A stretch of DNA of 16,506 nucleotides from Agrobacterium fabrum (GTDB lineage Bacteria > Pseudomonadota > Alphaproteobacteria > Rhizobiales > Rhizobiaceae), in NCBI GenBank assembly GCA_003241215.1, contig QFOL01000057.1, positions 1 to 16,506 of the forward strand, read 5' to 3'. Under the pieces are notes generated by a model, which searched no databases, was not told the DNA's origin, and was given only the letters and a program-made list of their open reading frames with translations. Position numbers and translations under genes: made by a program. Within the stretch, counting starts at the first letter, position 1. Every line of letters begins with the position of its first letter. Positions 6,418 through 14,505 of this stretch are shown here, one piece after another.

Positions 6418-7296
6418 TTGCGCAGCACGACGGCGACCGTGTCGGATGTCATCCATGCCCATTACGACGCGCTCACCCGTTCGGAGAAACGGCTGGCGGA
6501 GAGCCTGCTCGGCAATTACCCCGTTTCCGGCCTCGGCAGCATCACCACCATCGCCGAAAACGCCGGCGTTTCGACGCCGACGGTGGCGCGCATGGTGCAG
6601 AAGCTGGGCTACAAGGGCTATCCGGAATTCCAGGCGCATCTGCATCAGGAGCTGGAAGCGACGATATCGGGCCCGGTTGCGAAACACGACCGCTGGGCCA
6701 CCAATGCGCCGGGACTGCATATTCTCAACCGCTTCGCCGACGCCATCACCGGCAATCTGCGCGATACGCTGAGCGATCTCGACACCGCCGTCTTCGACAA
6801 TGCCGCAGCACTGCTCTCTGATCGCAAACGCAGCATCTATTTCGTTGGCGGGCGCATTACCGGTGCGATTGCCGAATATTTCTTCACCCATATGCAGGTG
6901 ATCCGCCCGAAAACGACGCTGATGTCCTCGAATTCCAGCGCCTGGCCGCAATATATGCTGAACATGAGCGCCGGTGACGTGCTCGTCATCTTCGACATCC
7001 GCCGTTACGAGCACGACATGACGACGCTGGCCGAGGTCGCCAAGGCAAACGGCGTCGAGATCATCCTTTTCACCGACCAATGGACATCGCCGGTGGCGCG
7101 CCATGCGCGGCACACCTTCCGCGTCAGGATCGAGGCCCCTTCGGCATGGGATTCTTCCGTTGTAACCCTGTTCGTGGTCGAAGCCCTGATTGAAGCGGTA
7201 CAGAACGGGACATGGGATGAAACCAAGGAACGCATGAATGCGCTGGAAGGGCTGTTCGAACAGACACGGCTGTTCCGCAGGCCGGACAGGACGTGA
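6418..7296 (+). CDS. RpiR-family transcriptional regulator (HTH + SIS)
   Basis: This 292-residue protein has the RpiR layout. The N-terminal HTH spans about residues 20-75 (LTRSEKRLAESLL, then ITTIAENAGVSTPTVARMVQ and the family-typical KLGYKGYPEFQ). A C-terminal SIS domain spans about 135-265 (YFVGGRITGAIAEYF, then MSAGDVLVIFDIRRYEHD and VEIILFTD), which in this family senses a small, often phosphorylated, ligand. Translation starts at a TTG with AGGGGA about six bases upstream; the next in-frame ATG would remove much of the HTH. It is divergent from the hydrolase-permease-ligase operon and is its most likely regulator. It could also control the ABC operon downstream. Ligand and sign of regulation are unknown. 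Confidence 0.92.
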   Translation: MRSTTATVSDVIHAHYDALTRSEKRLAESLLGNYPVSGLGSITTIAENAGVSTPTVARMVQKLGYKGYPEFQAHLHQELEATISGPVAKHDRWATNAPGLHILNRFADAITGNLRDTLSDLDTAVFDNAAALLSDRKRSIYFVGGRITGAIAEYFFTHMQVIRPKTTLMSSNSSAWPQYMLNMSAGDVLVIFDIRRYEHDMTTLAEVAKANGVEIILFTDQWTSPVARHARHTFRVRIEAPSAWDSSVVTLFVVEALIEAVQNGTWDETKERMNALEGLFEQTRLFRRPDRT

Positions 7297-7586
7297 AACT
7301 ATATAGCCGGCAACTTGCTTGACGCGGATGCCGCACGCTGATTGGATACCTGTAATCGCTACCAGCACGATAAAACAGGATAAGAGACCAAGCTGGGGAA
7401 CTTATCTAGCCACCACGGATGACGAAGGGAATCTCCCGCTATTGCAGGCAAAAAGCCTGATGATGGCGGAAAACGGGCGTAAAGTGACGGAATCCGGATA
7501 AATAAATTGCAATCCAGCCGTCACATTAACTTCATCGAGAATCCGTATCAGCGTCCGCAATATGAGAACACGAAGAGGAGAAAAAA
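7297..7586 (+). other. 290-base gap ahead of the ABC binding-protein gene
   Basis: This untranslated stretch has TTGACG (7319-7324) with a poor -10 17 bases on (TTGGAT, 7342-7347), and a small hairpin CAGGC-AAAAA-GCCTG (7445-7459). An open frame of 57 codons runs from ATG 7328 to 7501, but it uses rare codons (ATA, CTA, AGA) and lacks a good ribosome site. I do not call it a gene. The gap may be a long mRNA leader. Confidence 0.3.
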
Positions 7587-8693
7587 GTGATCTCTCACTG
7601 CCGCCGACTGCTTGCTACGACCACTGCGCTGGTCATCGCCTCCACCGCCATCGCTGCCGCTGAGCCGAGCGCCGAGCTGATCGCCGCCGCCAAGAAGGAA
7701 GGCATGCTCACCACCATCGCCCTGCCGCACGACTGGTGCGGTTACGGCGACGTGATCGCCTCCTTCAAGGCGAAGTATCCGGAAATCACCGTCAACGAAC
7801 TGAACCCCGACGCCGGCTCCGCCGACGAAGTCGAAGCGGTAAAGGCCAACAAGGATAACAAGGGCCCGCAGGCTCCTGACGTTGTCGACGTCGGTCTCGC
7901 CTTCGGCCCGCAGATGAAGGCCGAAGGCCTGCTGCAGCCCTACAAGGTTTCCACCTGGAGCGAAATTCCTGACAACGTCAAGGATCCCGAAGGTTACTGG
8001 TACGGCGACTATTACGGCGTCATGTCGATGTTCGTGAACAAGGACCTCGTCAAGAACACGCCGAAGGACTGGGCCGACCTGCTGAAGCCGGAATATTCCG
8101 GTCAGGTAGCGCTTGCCGGTGACCCGCGCGCTTCCAACCAGGCGATCCTCGGCGTTCTCGCCGCCGGCCTTTCCACCGGCGCGAAATCCGGCAAGGAAGC
8201 CGGTGAGGCTGGCCTGAAATACTTCGCCGACCTCAACAAGGCAGGCAACTTCCTGCCGGTTATCGGCAAGGCCGGCACGCTGGCGCAGGGCGCAACCCCG
8301 ATCATCGTCGCCTGGGACTACAACGCCCTTTCCTGGAAGAAAACGCTGAACGACAACCCGCCGACCGAAGTCGTCGTTCCCGAGAAGGGCGTTCTCGCCG
8401 GTGTCTACGTTCAGGGCATTTCCGCTTACGCGCCGCATCCGAACGCTGCCAAGCTCTGGATGGAGCACCTCTACTCCGACGACGGTCAGCTCGGCTGGCT
8501 GAAGGGCTATTGCCACCCGATCCGCTTCAACGCCATGGTCAAGGCCGGCAAGGTTCCGCAGGAACTGATCGACAGCCTGCCGCCGGCAGCGGCCTATGAA
8601 AAGGCGATCTTCCCGACACTCGAGGAAGTTGATGCCAACAAGGCTGCCGTCACCGGCGGCTGGGACAGCGTCGTCGGCGCGAACGTGAAGTAA
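7587..8693 (+). CDS. ABC transporter periplasmic substrate-binding protein
   Basis: This 368-residue protein has a classic signal peptide (positive start, hydrophobic core at 8-22, AIAAA cleavage region near residue 25) and the fold class of iron/polyamine/2-aminoethylphosphonate binding proteins. Blocks include ALPHDWCGYGDVI (45-57), NKGPQAPDVVDVGLAFGP and GYWYGDYYGVMSMFVNKDLV. The GTG start has GAGGAG eight bases upstream. The mature protein has exactly two cysteines, Cys51 in HDWC and Cys309 in GYCHPIRF, which could form a disulfide. It is the first gene of an importer operon, with a strong hairpin after it that would allow excess binding protein over permease. The ligand is unknown; an organic amine or phosphonate is possible given the class and the neighbouring operon. 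Confidence 0.91.
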   Translation: MISHCRRLLATTTALVIASTAIAAAEPSAELIAAAKKEGMLTTIALPHDWCGYGDVIASFKAKYPEITVNELNPDAGSADEVEAVKANKDNKGPQAPDVVDVGLAFGPQMKAEGLLQPYKVSTWSEIPDNVKDPEGYWYGDYYGVMSMFVNKDLVKNTPKDWADLLKPEYSGQVALAGDPRASNQAILGVLAAGLSTGAKSGKEAGEAGLKYFADLNKAGNFLPVIGKAGTLAQGATPIIVAWDYNALSWKKTLNDNPPTEVVVPEKGVLAGVYVQGISAYAPHPNAAKLWMEHLYSDDGQLGWLKGYCHPIRFNAMVKAGKVPQELIDSLPPAAAYEKAIFPTLEEVDANKAAVTGGWDSVVGANVK

Positions 8694-8705
8694 ACTGTTG
8701 AAAAC

Positions 8706-8743
8706 GCACCCCGGCCGATCAAAAAGCCGGGGTGCTTCTTTTA
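8706..8743 (+). terminator. Rho-independent terminator/attenuator after the binding-protein gene
   Basis: GCACCCCGGC (8706-8715) pairs perfectly with GCCGGGGTGC (8726-8735) around a 10-base loop, followed by TTCTTTTA. It begins 12 bases after the stop codon. Partial termination here is a known way to make binding protein in excess over membrane subunits in ABC operons. Confidence 0.85.
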
Positions 8744-8797
8744 TAATAAATACTTTAATAGACAGACCGTTTTGAAAGCGGCGTTTGGGGACAAGGC

Positions 8798-9682
8798 ATG
8801 TCATCGACCAACACCGGTGCACCATCCGATGCGGGCAGGAAGCTGCCTCTTCACTGGATAGGTGTCGTACCTTTTGCCGTTTTTGTTCTGCTGTTTCTGC
8901 TTCTGCCGACGATGAAGATCGTGATCGGCGCATTTCAGCGTACCGATGGCAGCTTCACGCTGGAAAACATTGCCGGACTTTTCACCTCTTCCATTCTCGC
9001 GGCCTACTGGATTTCGATCAAGATCAGCCTCGCCTCTGCGGCTCTCGGCTGCCTGATCGGCTTCGCCGTCGCCGCTGCCGTGGTGCTGGGCGGCCTGCCA
9101 CAGCGCATTCGCGGACCGCTTCTGACCTTTTCGGGCGTCGCCTCGCAATTCGCCGGCGTGCCGCTCGCTTTCGCCTTTATCGCCACGCTCGGCCCGGTCG
9201 GCCTGCTCACCGTGTTTCTGAAGACGCAGATCGGCATCGATCTGAGGCTGCTTGGTTTCAACATCCTGTCCTTCTGGGGCCTGACGGTTACCTACCTGTT
9301 CTTCCAGATACCGCTGATGATCCTCATCATCACGCCGGCGCTCGACGGGCTGAAGCGCGAATGGCGCGAGGCTGCGGAAATCCTCGGCGCGACCGGCCTG
9401 CAATATTGGCGCATGGTGGCCTTCCCCATTCTTTTGCCGTCGCTGCTCGGCACCATGTCGCTACTGTTTGCCAATGCCTTCGGCGCGGTGGCGACCGCAA
9501 TCGCGCTCACCGGTTCCTCGCTCAACATCGTGCCGATCCTGCTCTTCGCGCAGATCCGCGGCGATGTCCTCGGCAATCCGCATCTCGGATATGCGCTCGC
9601 CTTCGGCATGATCGTCGTCACCGGCATCGCCAATGCACTTTATATCTGGCTGCGCGCCCGCAGCGAAAGGTGGCTGAAATGA
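8798..9682 (+). CDS. ABC transporter permease, first subunit
   Basis: This 294-residue inner-membrane protein has about six hydrophobic segments and the binding-protein-dependent permease EAA loop at 191-210 (EAAEILGATGLQYWRMVAFP), the contact site for the ATPase. It is of the PotB/FbpB-like type. GGGGACAAGG lies just upstream of the ATG. It starts about 55 bases past the hairpin that follows the binding-protein gene, and its stop overlaps the start of the second permease as ATGA, which implies translational coupling. The N-terminal ~18 residues are hydrophilic and cytoplasmic. Confidence 0.92.
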   Translation: MSSTNTGAPSDAGRKLPLHWIGVVPFAVFVLLFLLLPTMKIVIGAFQRTDGSFTLENIAGLFTSSILAAYWISIKISLASAALGCLIGFAVAAAVVLGGLPQRIRGPLLTFSGVASQFAGVPLAFAFIATLGPVGLLTVFLKTQIGIDLRLLGFNILSFWGLTVTYLFFQIPLMILIITPALDGLKREWREAAEILGATGLQYWRMVAFPILLPSLLGTMSLLFANAFGAVATAIALTGSSLNIVPILLFAQIRGDVLGNPHLGYALAFGMIVVTGIANALYIWLRARSERWLK

Positions 9683-10461
9683 AGCGGTTCTTCGCCTGGG
9701 GCGCGCTGATCTTCGGCCTGCTCTATTTCGCCCTGCCGCTGATCGGCATGACCAACTTCTCGCTGAAAATGCGGCGCGGCGAATATTCCTTCGATGCCTA
9801 TGCCAAGGTGCTTACCGATCCGCGCTTTCAGGAGACCTTCAGCTATTCCGTGGTGATGGCGCTGTTCACCATCGTCTTCGGCGTTCTGCTTGTCGTGCCC
9901 ACCGCCTATTGGGTGCGGCTGAAGCTGCCGGGCCTTCGGCCCTATATCGAGTTCATCACGCTTCTGCCGCTGGTCATCCCGGCCATCGTCATCGTCTTCG
10001 GTTATATCAGGCTTTATAACACCTCCAGCTGGCTGCCGCTGACGGGCACGACCTTCGGCACCAACCTGCTTTTGATGTTCGGTTATGCCACGCTGGCGCT
10101 GCCCTACATGTACCGCGCCGTCGATACTGGCCTCCGAACCATCGATGTCGCCACGCTGACGGAAGCGGCGCAGAGCCTTGGCGCAGGCTGGACGACGATC
10201 CTGTCGCGCATCATCCTGCCCAATGTTCTGGTCGCCGTGCTCTCAGGCGCGTTCTTGACCTTCGCCATCGTCATCGGTGAATTCACCATGGCGGCCCTTT
10301 TGAACCGCCCGGCCTTCGGTCCCTATATGCAGCTGCTCGGCGCCAATCGCGCCTATGAACCGGCAGCGCTTGCCGTTATTTCCTTCGGCATCACCTGGGG
10401 TTGCCTCGGTCTGATCCAACTCGTTTCACGCTACCAGAAGGGCGCGCCTCCCAAGGCCTGA
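9679..10461 (+). CDS. ABC transporter permease, second subunit
   Basis: This 260-residue inner-membrane protein is of the PotC/FbpB-like type with about six hydrophobic segments and the EAA loop at 161-181 (TEAAQSLGAGWTTILSRIIL). The reading frame is open far upstream, to 8785, but that part is an out-of-frame shadow of the first permease. The true start is the ATG at 9679, sharing ATGA with the previous stop and opening into a hydrophobic first helix (FFAWGALIFGLLYFALPLIG). It pairs with the first permease as a heterodimeric channel. The ATPase gene starts 13 bases after its stop. Confidence 0.92.
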   Translation: MKRFFAWGALIFGLLYFALPLIGMTNFSLKMRRGEYSFDAYAKVLTDPRFQETFSYSVVMALFTIVFGVLLVVPTAYWVRLKLPGLRPYIEFITLLPLVIPAIVIVFGYIRLYNTSSWLPLTGTTFGTNLLLMFGYATLALPYMYRAVDTGLRTIDVATLTEAAQSLGAGWTTILSRIILPNVLVAVLSGAFLTFAIVIGEFTMAALLNRPAFGPYMQLLGANRAYEPAALAVISFGITWGCLGLIQLVSRYQKGAPPKA

Positions 10462-10474
10462 GGACAAGATTTTC

Positions 10475-11533
10475 ATGAGCTTTTTGACACTTAGCAACAT
10501 CAAGAAATCCTTCGGCTCCGTGCAGGTCGTGCATGATTTCAACATGGCCATCGAAAAGGGCGAATTCGTCTCCTTTCTCGGACCATCGGGCTGCGGCAAG
10601 ACCACCGTGCTGCGCATGATCGCCGGCTTCGAAACACCGACCGGCGGATCGATCGTCATCAACGGCAAAGACCAGACGGCGCTCAGACCGAACCAGCGCA
10701 ATATCGGCATGGTGTTCCAGGCCTATGCGCTGTTCCCCAACATGAATGTCTATGAAAACGTCGCCTTCGGCCTGAAAGTCGCCGGCAAGCCGAAAGCCGA
10801 GATCGACGTCCGCGTGAAGGAAATGCTCCAGCTCATCCACCTGGAACATCTGGCCGACCGCTACCCCTACCAGATGTCGGGCGGCCAGCAGCAGCGTGTG
10901 GCGCTGGCCCGCGCTCTGGCCCCGAAGCCGGAAGTGCTTCTGCTGGACGAGCCGCTCTCCGCGCTCGATGCCAAGATCCGTGTCTCGCTGCGCGAAGAAA
11001 TCCGCCAGATCCAGCAGAAACTCGGCATCACCACCATTTTCGTGACCCATGATCAGGAAGAGGCCCTGTCGATTTCCGACCGCATCGTCGTCATGAATGC
11101 CGGCCGCGCCGACCAGATCGGTTCGCCTTTCGATATCTACAACAAACCATCGACCCGTTTTGTCGCCTCCTTCGTCGGCACGCTGAACCTCATCGACGCC
11201 ACCGTGGTCGATTCCTCGTCCAACACCATCCGTGTCGGAGAGCAGCAGATCACCCTGCCCAAGCCGGTCGATGCGGCCAATGGTGAAAAAATCACGCTCG
11301 CGCTTCGACCGGAAGCCGGTTCGCTCGGTCATGACGCGAAAGGCGATGTCGCCATTTCCGGCCTCGTCACCTCCAGCCAGTTCCTCGGCTCCGTCATCCG
11401 CACCCGTCTCGATCTCGGCGGTTCCACCCTGTCTTTCGACATGTTCAACGATCCCGGCACAGCACCGCCGGCCGTCGGCGAACAGGTGACGCTGAAATTC
11501 GCAGCCGGCGACCTGATGCTCATCAAGGACTGA
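10475..11533 (+). CDS. ABC transporter ATP-binding protein (PotA-like)
   Basis: This 352-residue importer ATPase has all functional motifs: Walker A GPSGCGKTT (36-44), Q-loop Gln82 in VFQAYALFP, signature MSGGQQQ (134-140), Walker B VLLLDEP (154-160), D-loop SALD and switch His192 in FVTHDQ. Residues ~240-350 form a C-terminal TOBE-type regulatory domain, as in PotA, FbpC and MalK. It energises uptake by the two permeases just upstream and completes a four-gene importer. The substrate cannot be told from the ATPase. A small stem CACCT-TTCC-AGGTG (11536-11549) follows the stop without a T-tract. Confidence 0.95.
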   Translation: MSFLTLSNIKKSFGSVQVVHDFNMAIEKGEFVSFLGPSGCGKTTVLRMIAGFETPTGGSIVINGKDQTALRPNQRNIGMVFQAYALFPNMNVYENVAFGLKVAGKPKAEIDVRVKEMLQLIHLEHLADRYPYQMSGGQQQRVALARALAPKPEVLLLDEPLSALDAKIRVSLREEIRQIQQKLGITTIFVTHDQEEALSISDRIVVMNAGRADQIGSPFDIYNKPSTRFVASFVGTLNLIDATVVDSSSNTIRVGEQQITLPKPVDAANGEKITLALRPEAGSLGHDAKGDVAISGLVTSSQFLGSVIRTRLDLGGSTLSFDMFNDPGTAPPAVGEQVTLKFAAGDLMLIKD

Positions 11534-11625
11534 ATCACCTTTCCAGGTGCAAAACCGCTTCGCCCATTTGCTGGAAATGGTAGAGCAGGTATGACTTCGA
11601 ACCTGCATGCCAATAATGTGAGGCC

Positions 11626-12672
<1,047 letters not shown>

Positions 12673-12701
12673 CCGTCCGGTCGTGGCCATCCATTCTCCG
12701 C

Positions 12702-12745
12702 GTCAGACGTTCCTGCGTCCAAAGGCCCGGACCGGGGCGTCTGAC
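12702..12745. repeat. 8-bp inverted repeat at the convergent gene junction
   Basis: GTCAGACG (12702-12709) and CGTCTGAC (12738-12745) pair across a 28-base loop. They overlap the stop of the minus-strand membrane protein and lie about 30 bases past the alcohol dehydrogenase stop. With no T-tract, a terminator role is only possible. Confidence 0.25.
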
Positions 12746-13344
12746 CGGGAAGATGCCTGCATGGCCGACGGTGTCGGGCTGCGTGCGGCATGATCGGTGT
12801 CGCTCCATTGCCGATTTACCAATTTCTTCTTGCGAATCTCAAGCGGCGTGGAAACAGCCTCGTCTGAACCAATGGCGGCGGGGGTCGTCAATGCTCGCAT
12901 CATCCAGCGCATGACATTCAACCCCTTGTGGATGAGCACGGAAAGACCGAGCACCCCCACAGCGACGAAAATAACGAGACCCCAGCCCGTGGCGCCTGCG
13001 CCTGCGCCGGCGCCGCGCGACGCCTGTTCCATGCGATGTTTGGTCGTCGGATCAAAACCGAGCATCGCCTTCAGCCTGGCAATATCCGTATCGCTGAGTT
13101 TGCTGTAGCGGTCGCCATGATAGAGAACGTAAGCATTGCCATTGCTGCTGTTCAGATAACCGAGATCGAACGCTTTTCCCTCGCGAAGGAAAGCCGGATT
13201 GTCCGGCAAATCATAAACAAGGTCGATCGTCTCACCGCCACCAAACCCGGGAATGGCGAAAAACCGCACCTTCCGGGCCTCCGCCTGACCGATGAATGCC
13301 AGAGAGAACAGCATGACGGCAGAAAATAGCGCAATATAGTTCAT
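12703..13344 (-). CDS. Exported single-pass membrane protein of unknown function
   Basis: I do not recognise this 213-residue protein. It has a signal peptide (residues 1-23, hydrophobic IALFSAVMLFSLAFIG, cleavage after AEA), then a region of about 85 residues (RKVRFFAIPGFGGGETIDLV onward, with NGNAYVLYHGDRYSKLSD at 68-85). A GAGAGAGATG linker, a transmembrane helix at about 120-139 and a basic C-terminal tail of about 70 residues follow. The mature domain is thus probably periplasmic with a cytoplasmic tail. The frame is open to 13521, but the ATG at 13344 starts a proper signal peptide and has GGGGA upstream. It is convergent with the alcohol dehydrogenase and divergent from the AAA ATPase. 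Signal and helix are clear; the function is unknown. Confidence 0.78.
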   Translation of the reverse strand: MNYIALFSAVMLFSLAFIGQAEARKVRFFAIPGFGGGETIDLVYDLPDNPAFLREGKAFDLGYLNSSNGNAYVLYHGDRYSKLSDTDIARLKAMLGFDPTTKHRMEQASRGAGAGAGATGWGLVIFVAVGVLGLSVLIHKGLNVMRWMMRALTTPAAIGSDEAVSTPLEIRKKKLVNRQWSDTDHAARSPTPSAMQASSRSDAPVRAFGRRNV

Positions 13345-13650
13345 CCATTCCCCACAGCAGCAACGAGAATGAGTGACGATTGCCATGAGTGTATTAATTA
13401 TAAGTATATCCTGAAAATAATACTTTAATGGTGCGGGAATAAGCCGCCAGAAATGAGCAATTGAGTTATTTATACATATATTGCATATTGTTATTTTATT
13501 GCACTCTAAATAGTCGCACAAATCGATGTCGGGAGGTTGACGCCGACATCACGCACCACGTTAAACTCCAGATACCATCACCCGCTTCAGGCTTGATGAT
13601 GAGCCAAGGCGCAACACCGGACAGGACGGATTATTGGCAAGGAACGCGAC
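13345..13650. other. AT-rich divergent intergenic region
   Basis: These 306 bases separate the membrane protein and the ATPase. The part from about 13386 to 13520 is strikingly AT-rich for this genome. A perfect -10 TATAAT for the membrane protein lies on the minus strand at 13397-13402, with no good -35. The ATPase side holds a dyad and candidate promoter (13525-13567). No gene is seen in it. Confidence 0.5.
13525..13567 (+). promoter_or_regulatory. Candidate promoter and operator dyad of the AAA ATPase gene
   Basis: GATGTCGG (13525-13532) and CCGACATC (13543-13550) are a perfect 8-bp inverted repeat with a 10-base spacer. The spacer contains a -35-like TTGACG (13537-13542). TAAACT (13562-13567) lies 19 bases further on as a possible -10. 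A protein on the dyad would cover the -35. Confidence 0.4.
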
Positions 13651-14427
13651 ATGCTGTTTCTCGACAGCGTAACCATGAAAGACACCCCGGACGGAAGAGA
13701 TGATTATCCCTTCTCCGTTCCGGCACTGCGCCATCTGGAACGCCTCGAGTTCAAGACGCCGATCACCTTTTTTGCCGGCAATAACGGCTCTGGCAAATCG
13801 ACGCTGCTGGAAGGGCTGGCGGCGGGAATGACGGCCTATGCCATCGGCAATCACGGCCAGGTTGCCGGCGACCTCTACCTTCAGCATGCCGAGACCGTGG
13901 CGAAGTCCTTCTATTTCGCCCGCAAGAAATATCCGAAAATCCGCATGTTCATGCGCGCGGAAGACGTGCTTGGTTATATCCGCCGGCAGAACGAGGATGC
14001 GCTGGACGATTTTCGCTGGGAGCGGGAAAAGGCTCTCAAGAAGGGTGAAGACTTTCCGGAAGAAACCCCGGATACATTTCGCAGGATCGTCAGGAACAAT
14101 GTCATCGACCGGCGTTCGCATGGCGAAGGATTTCTCGATATCATGCAACAGCGGCTGCATGGCGCCGGCCTCTATTTTCTCGACGAACCGGAAAGCCCGC
14201 TTTCACCGCAAAAACAGCTCGAACTGGCGGCAATCATCCGTCACGCCGCCGATAGTGGCGGCCAGCTTATCATCGCCACCCACTCACCGGTGCTTCTGGC
14301 CATTCCCGAAGCGACGATCTATCATTTCGACGCTGACGGCATCACCGAGCGCCTCTATGACGAGCTGGAAAACATCAGTTTCCTGCGCCGCTTCCTCGAC
14401 CGTCCGTCGAAATACCTGAGCGATTGA
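13651..14427 (+). CDS. Stand-alone AAA/ABC-like ATPase (COG3910 type)
   Basis: This 258-residue predicted ATPase has Walker A GNNGSGKST (43-51), a degenerate signature SHGEGF (156-161), Walker B LYFLDEPE (174-181) and switch His211 in IIATHSPVLL. It resembles the single-domain COG3910/AAA_21-type ATPases related to SMC/Rad50 heads, with only a short insertion between the motifs (about 80-150, charged) instead of a long coiled coil. It has no membrane segment and is cytoplasmic. AAGGA precedes the ATG. No nuclease or other defence partner adjoins it; its neighbours are an exported protein of unknown function and an MFS transporter 78 bases downstream. ATPase identity is certain; the role is unknown. 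Confidence 0.9.
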   Translation: MLFLDSVTMKDTPDGRDDYPFSVPALRHLERLEFKTPITFFAGNNGSGKSTLLEGLAAGMTAYAIGNHGQVAGDLYLQHAETVAKSFYFARKKYPKIRMFMRAEDVLGYIRRQNEDALDDFRWEREKALKKGEDFPEETPDTFRRIVRNNVIDRRSHGEGFLDIMQQRLHGAGLYFLDEPESPLSPQKQLELAAIIRHAADSGGQLIIATHSPVLLAIPEATIYHFDADGITERLYDELENISFLRRFLDRPSKYLSD

Positions 14428-14505
14428 GCATCGATAAGGCTTGAAATCGCGCCGCGCTTGCCGCATGCCCATAAGTAATACGTAATTTAGAAAAGAAGCA
14501 GCCTC

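Noticed and set aside
6295..7368. Minus-strand open frame opposite the RpiR gene
   Set aside because: Shadow frame with no recognisable motifs and no ribosome site; the plus-strand frame is a full RpiR protein.
7328..7501. Possible 57-residue small protein before the ABC binding-protein gene
   Set aside because: Codon use is unlike neighbours (ATA, CTA, AGA), there is no convincing Shine-Dalgarno and no motif; it is most likely leader sequence.
8785..9678. Upstream 5' extension of the second permease reading frame, giving an apparent 558-residue protein
   Set aside because: It is the shadow of the first permease in another frame, rich in Arg and His with no membrane character. The true second permease starts at the ATGA overlap at 9679.
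13345..13521. N-terminal extension of the exported protein to 13521
   Set aside because: The 59 extra residues are Cys/Ile/Asn-rich, come from AT-rich intergenic DNA and would bury the signal peptide.
13651..14427. ATPase as part of an antiphage system (e.g. OLD or Septu type)
   Set aside because: There is no TOPRIM, HNH or other nuclease domain in the protein or next to it; the neighbours are a transporter and an exported protein, so a defence call is not supported.
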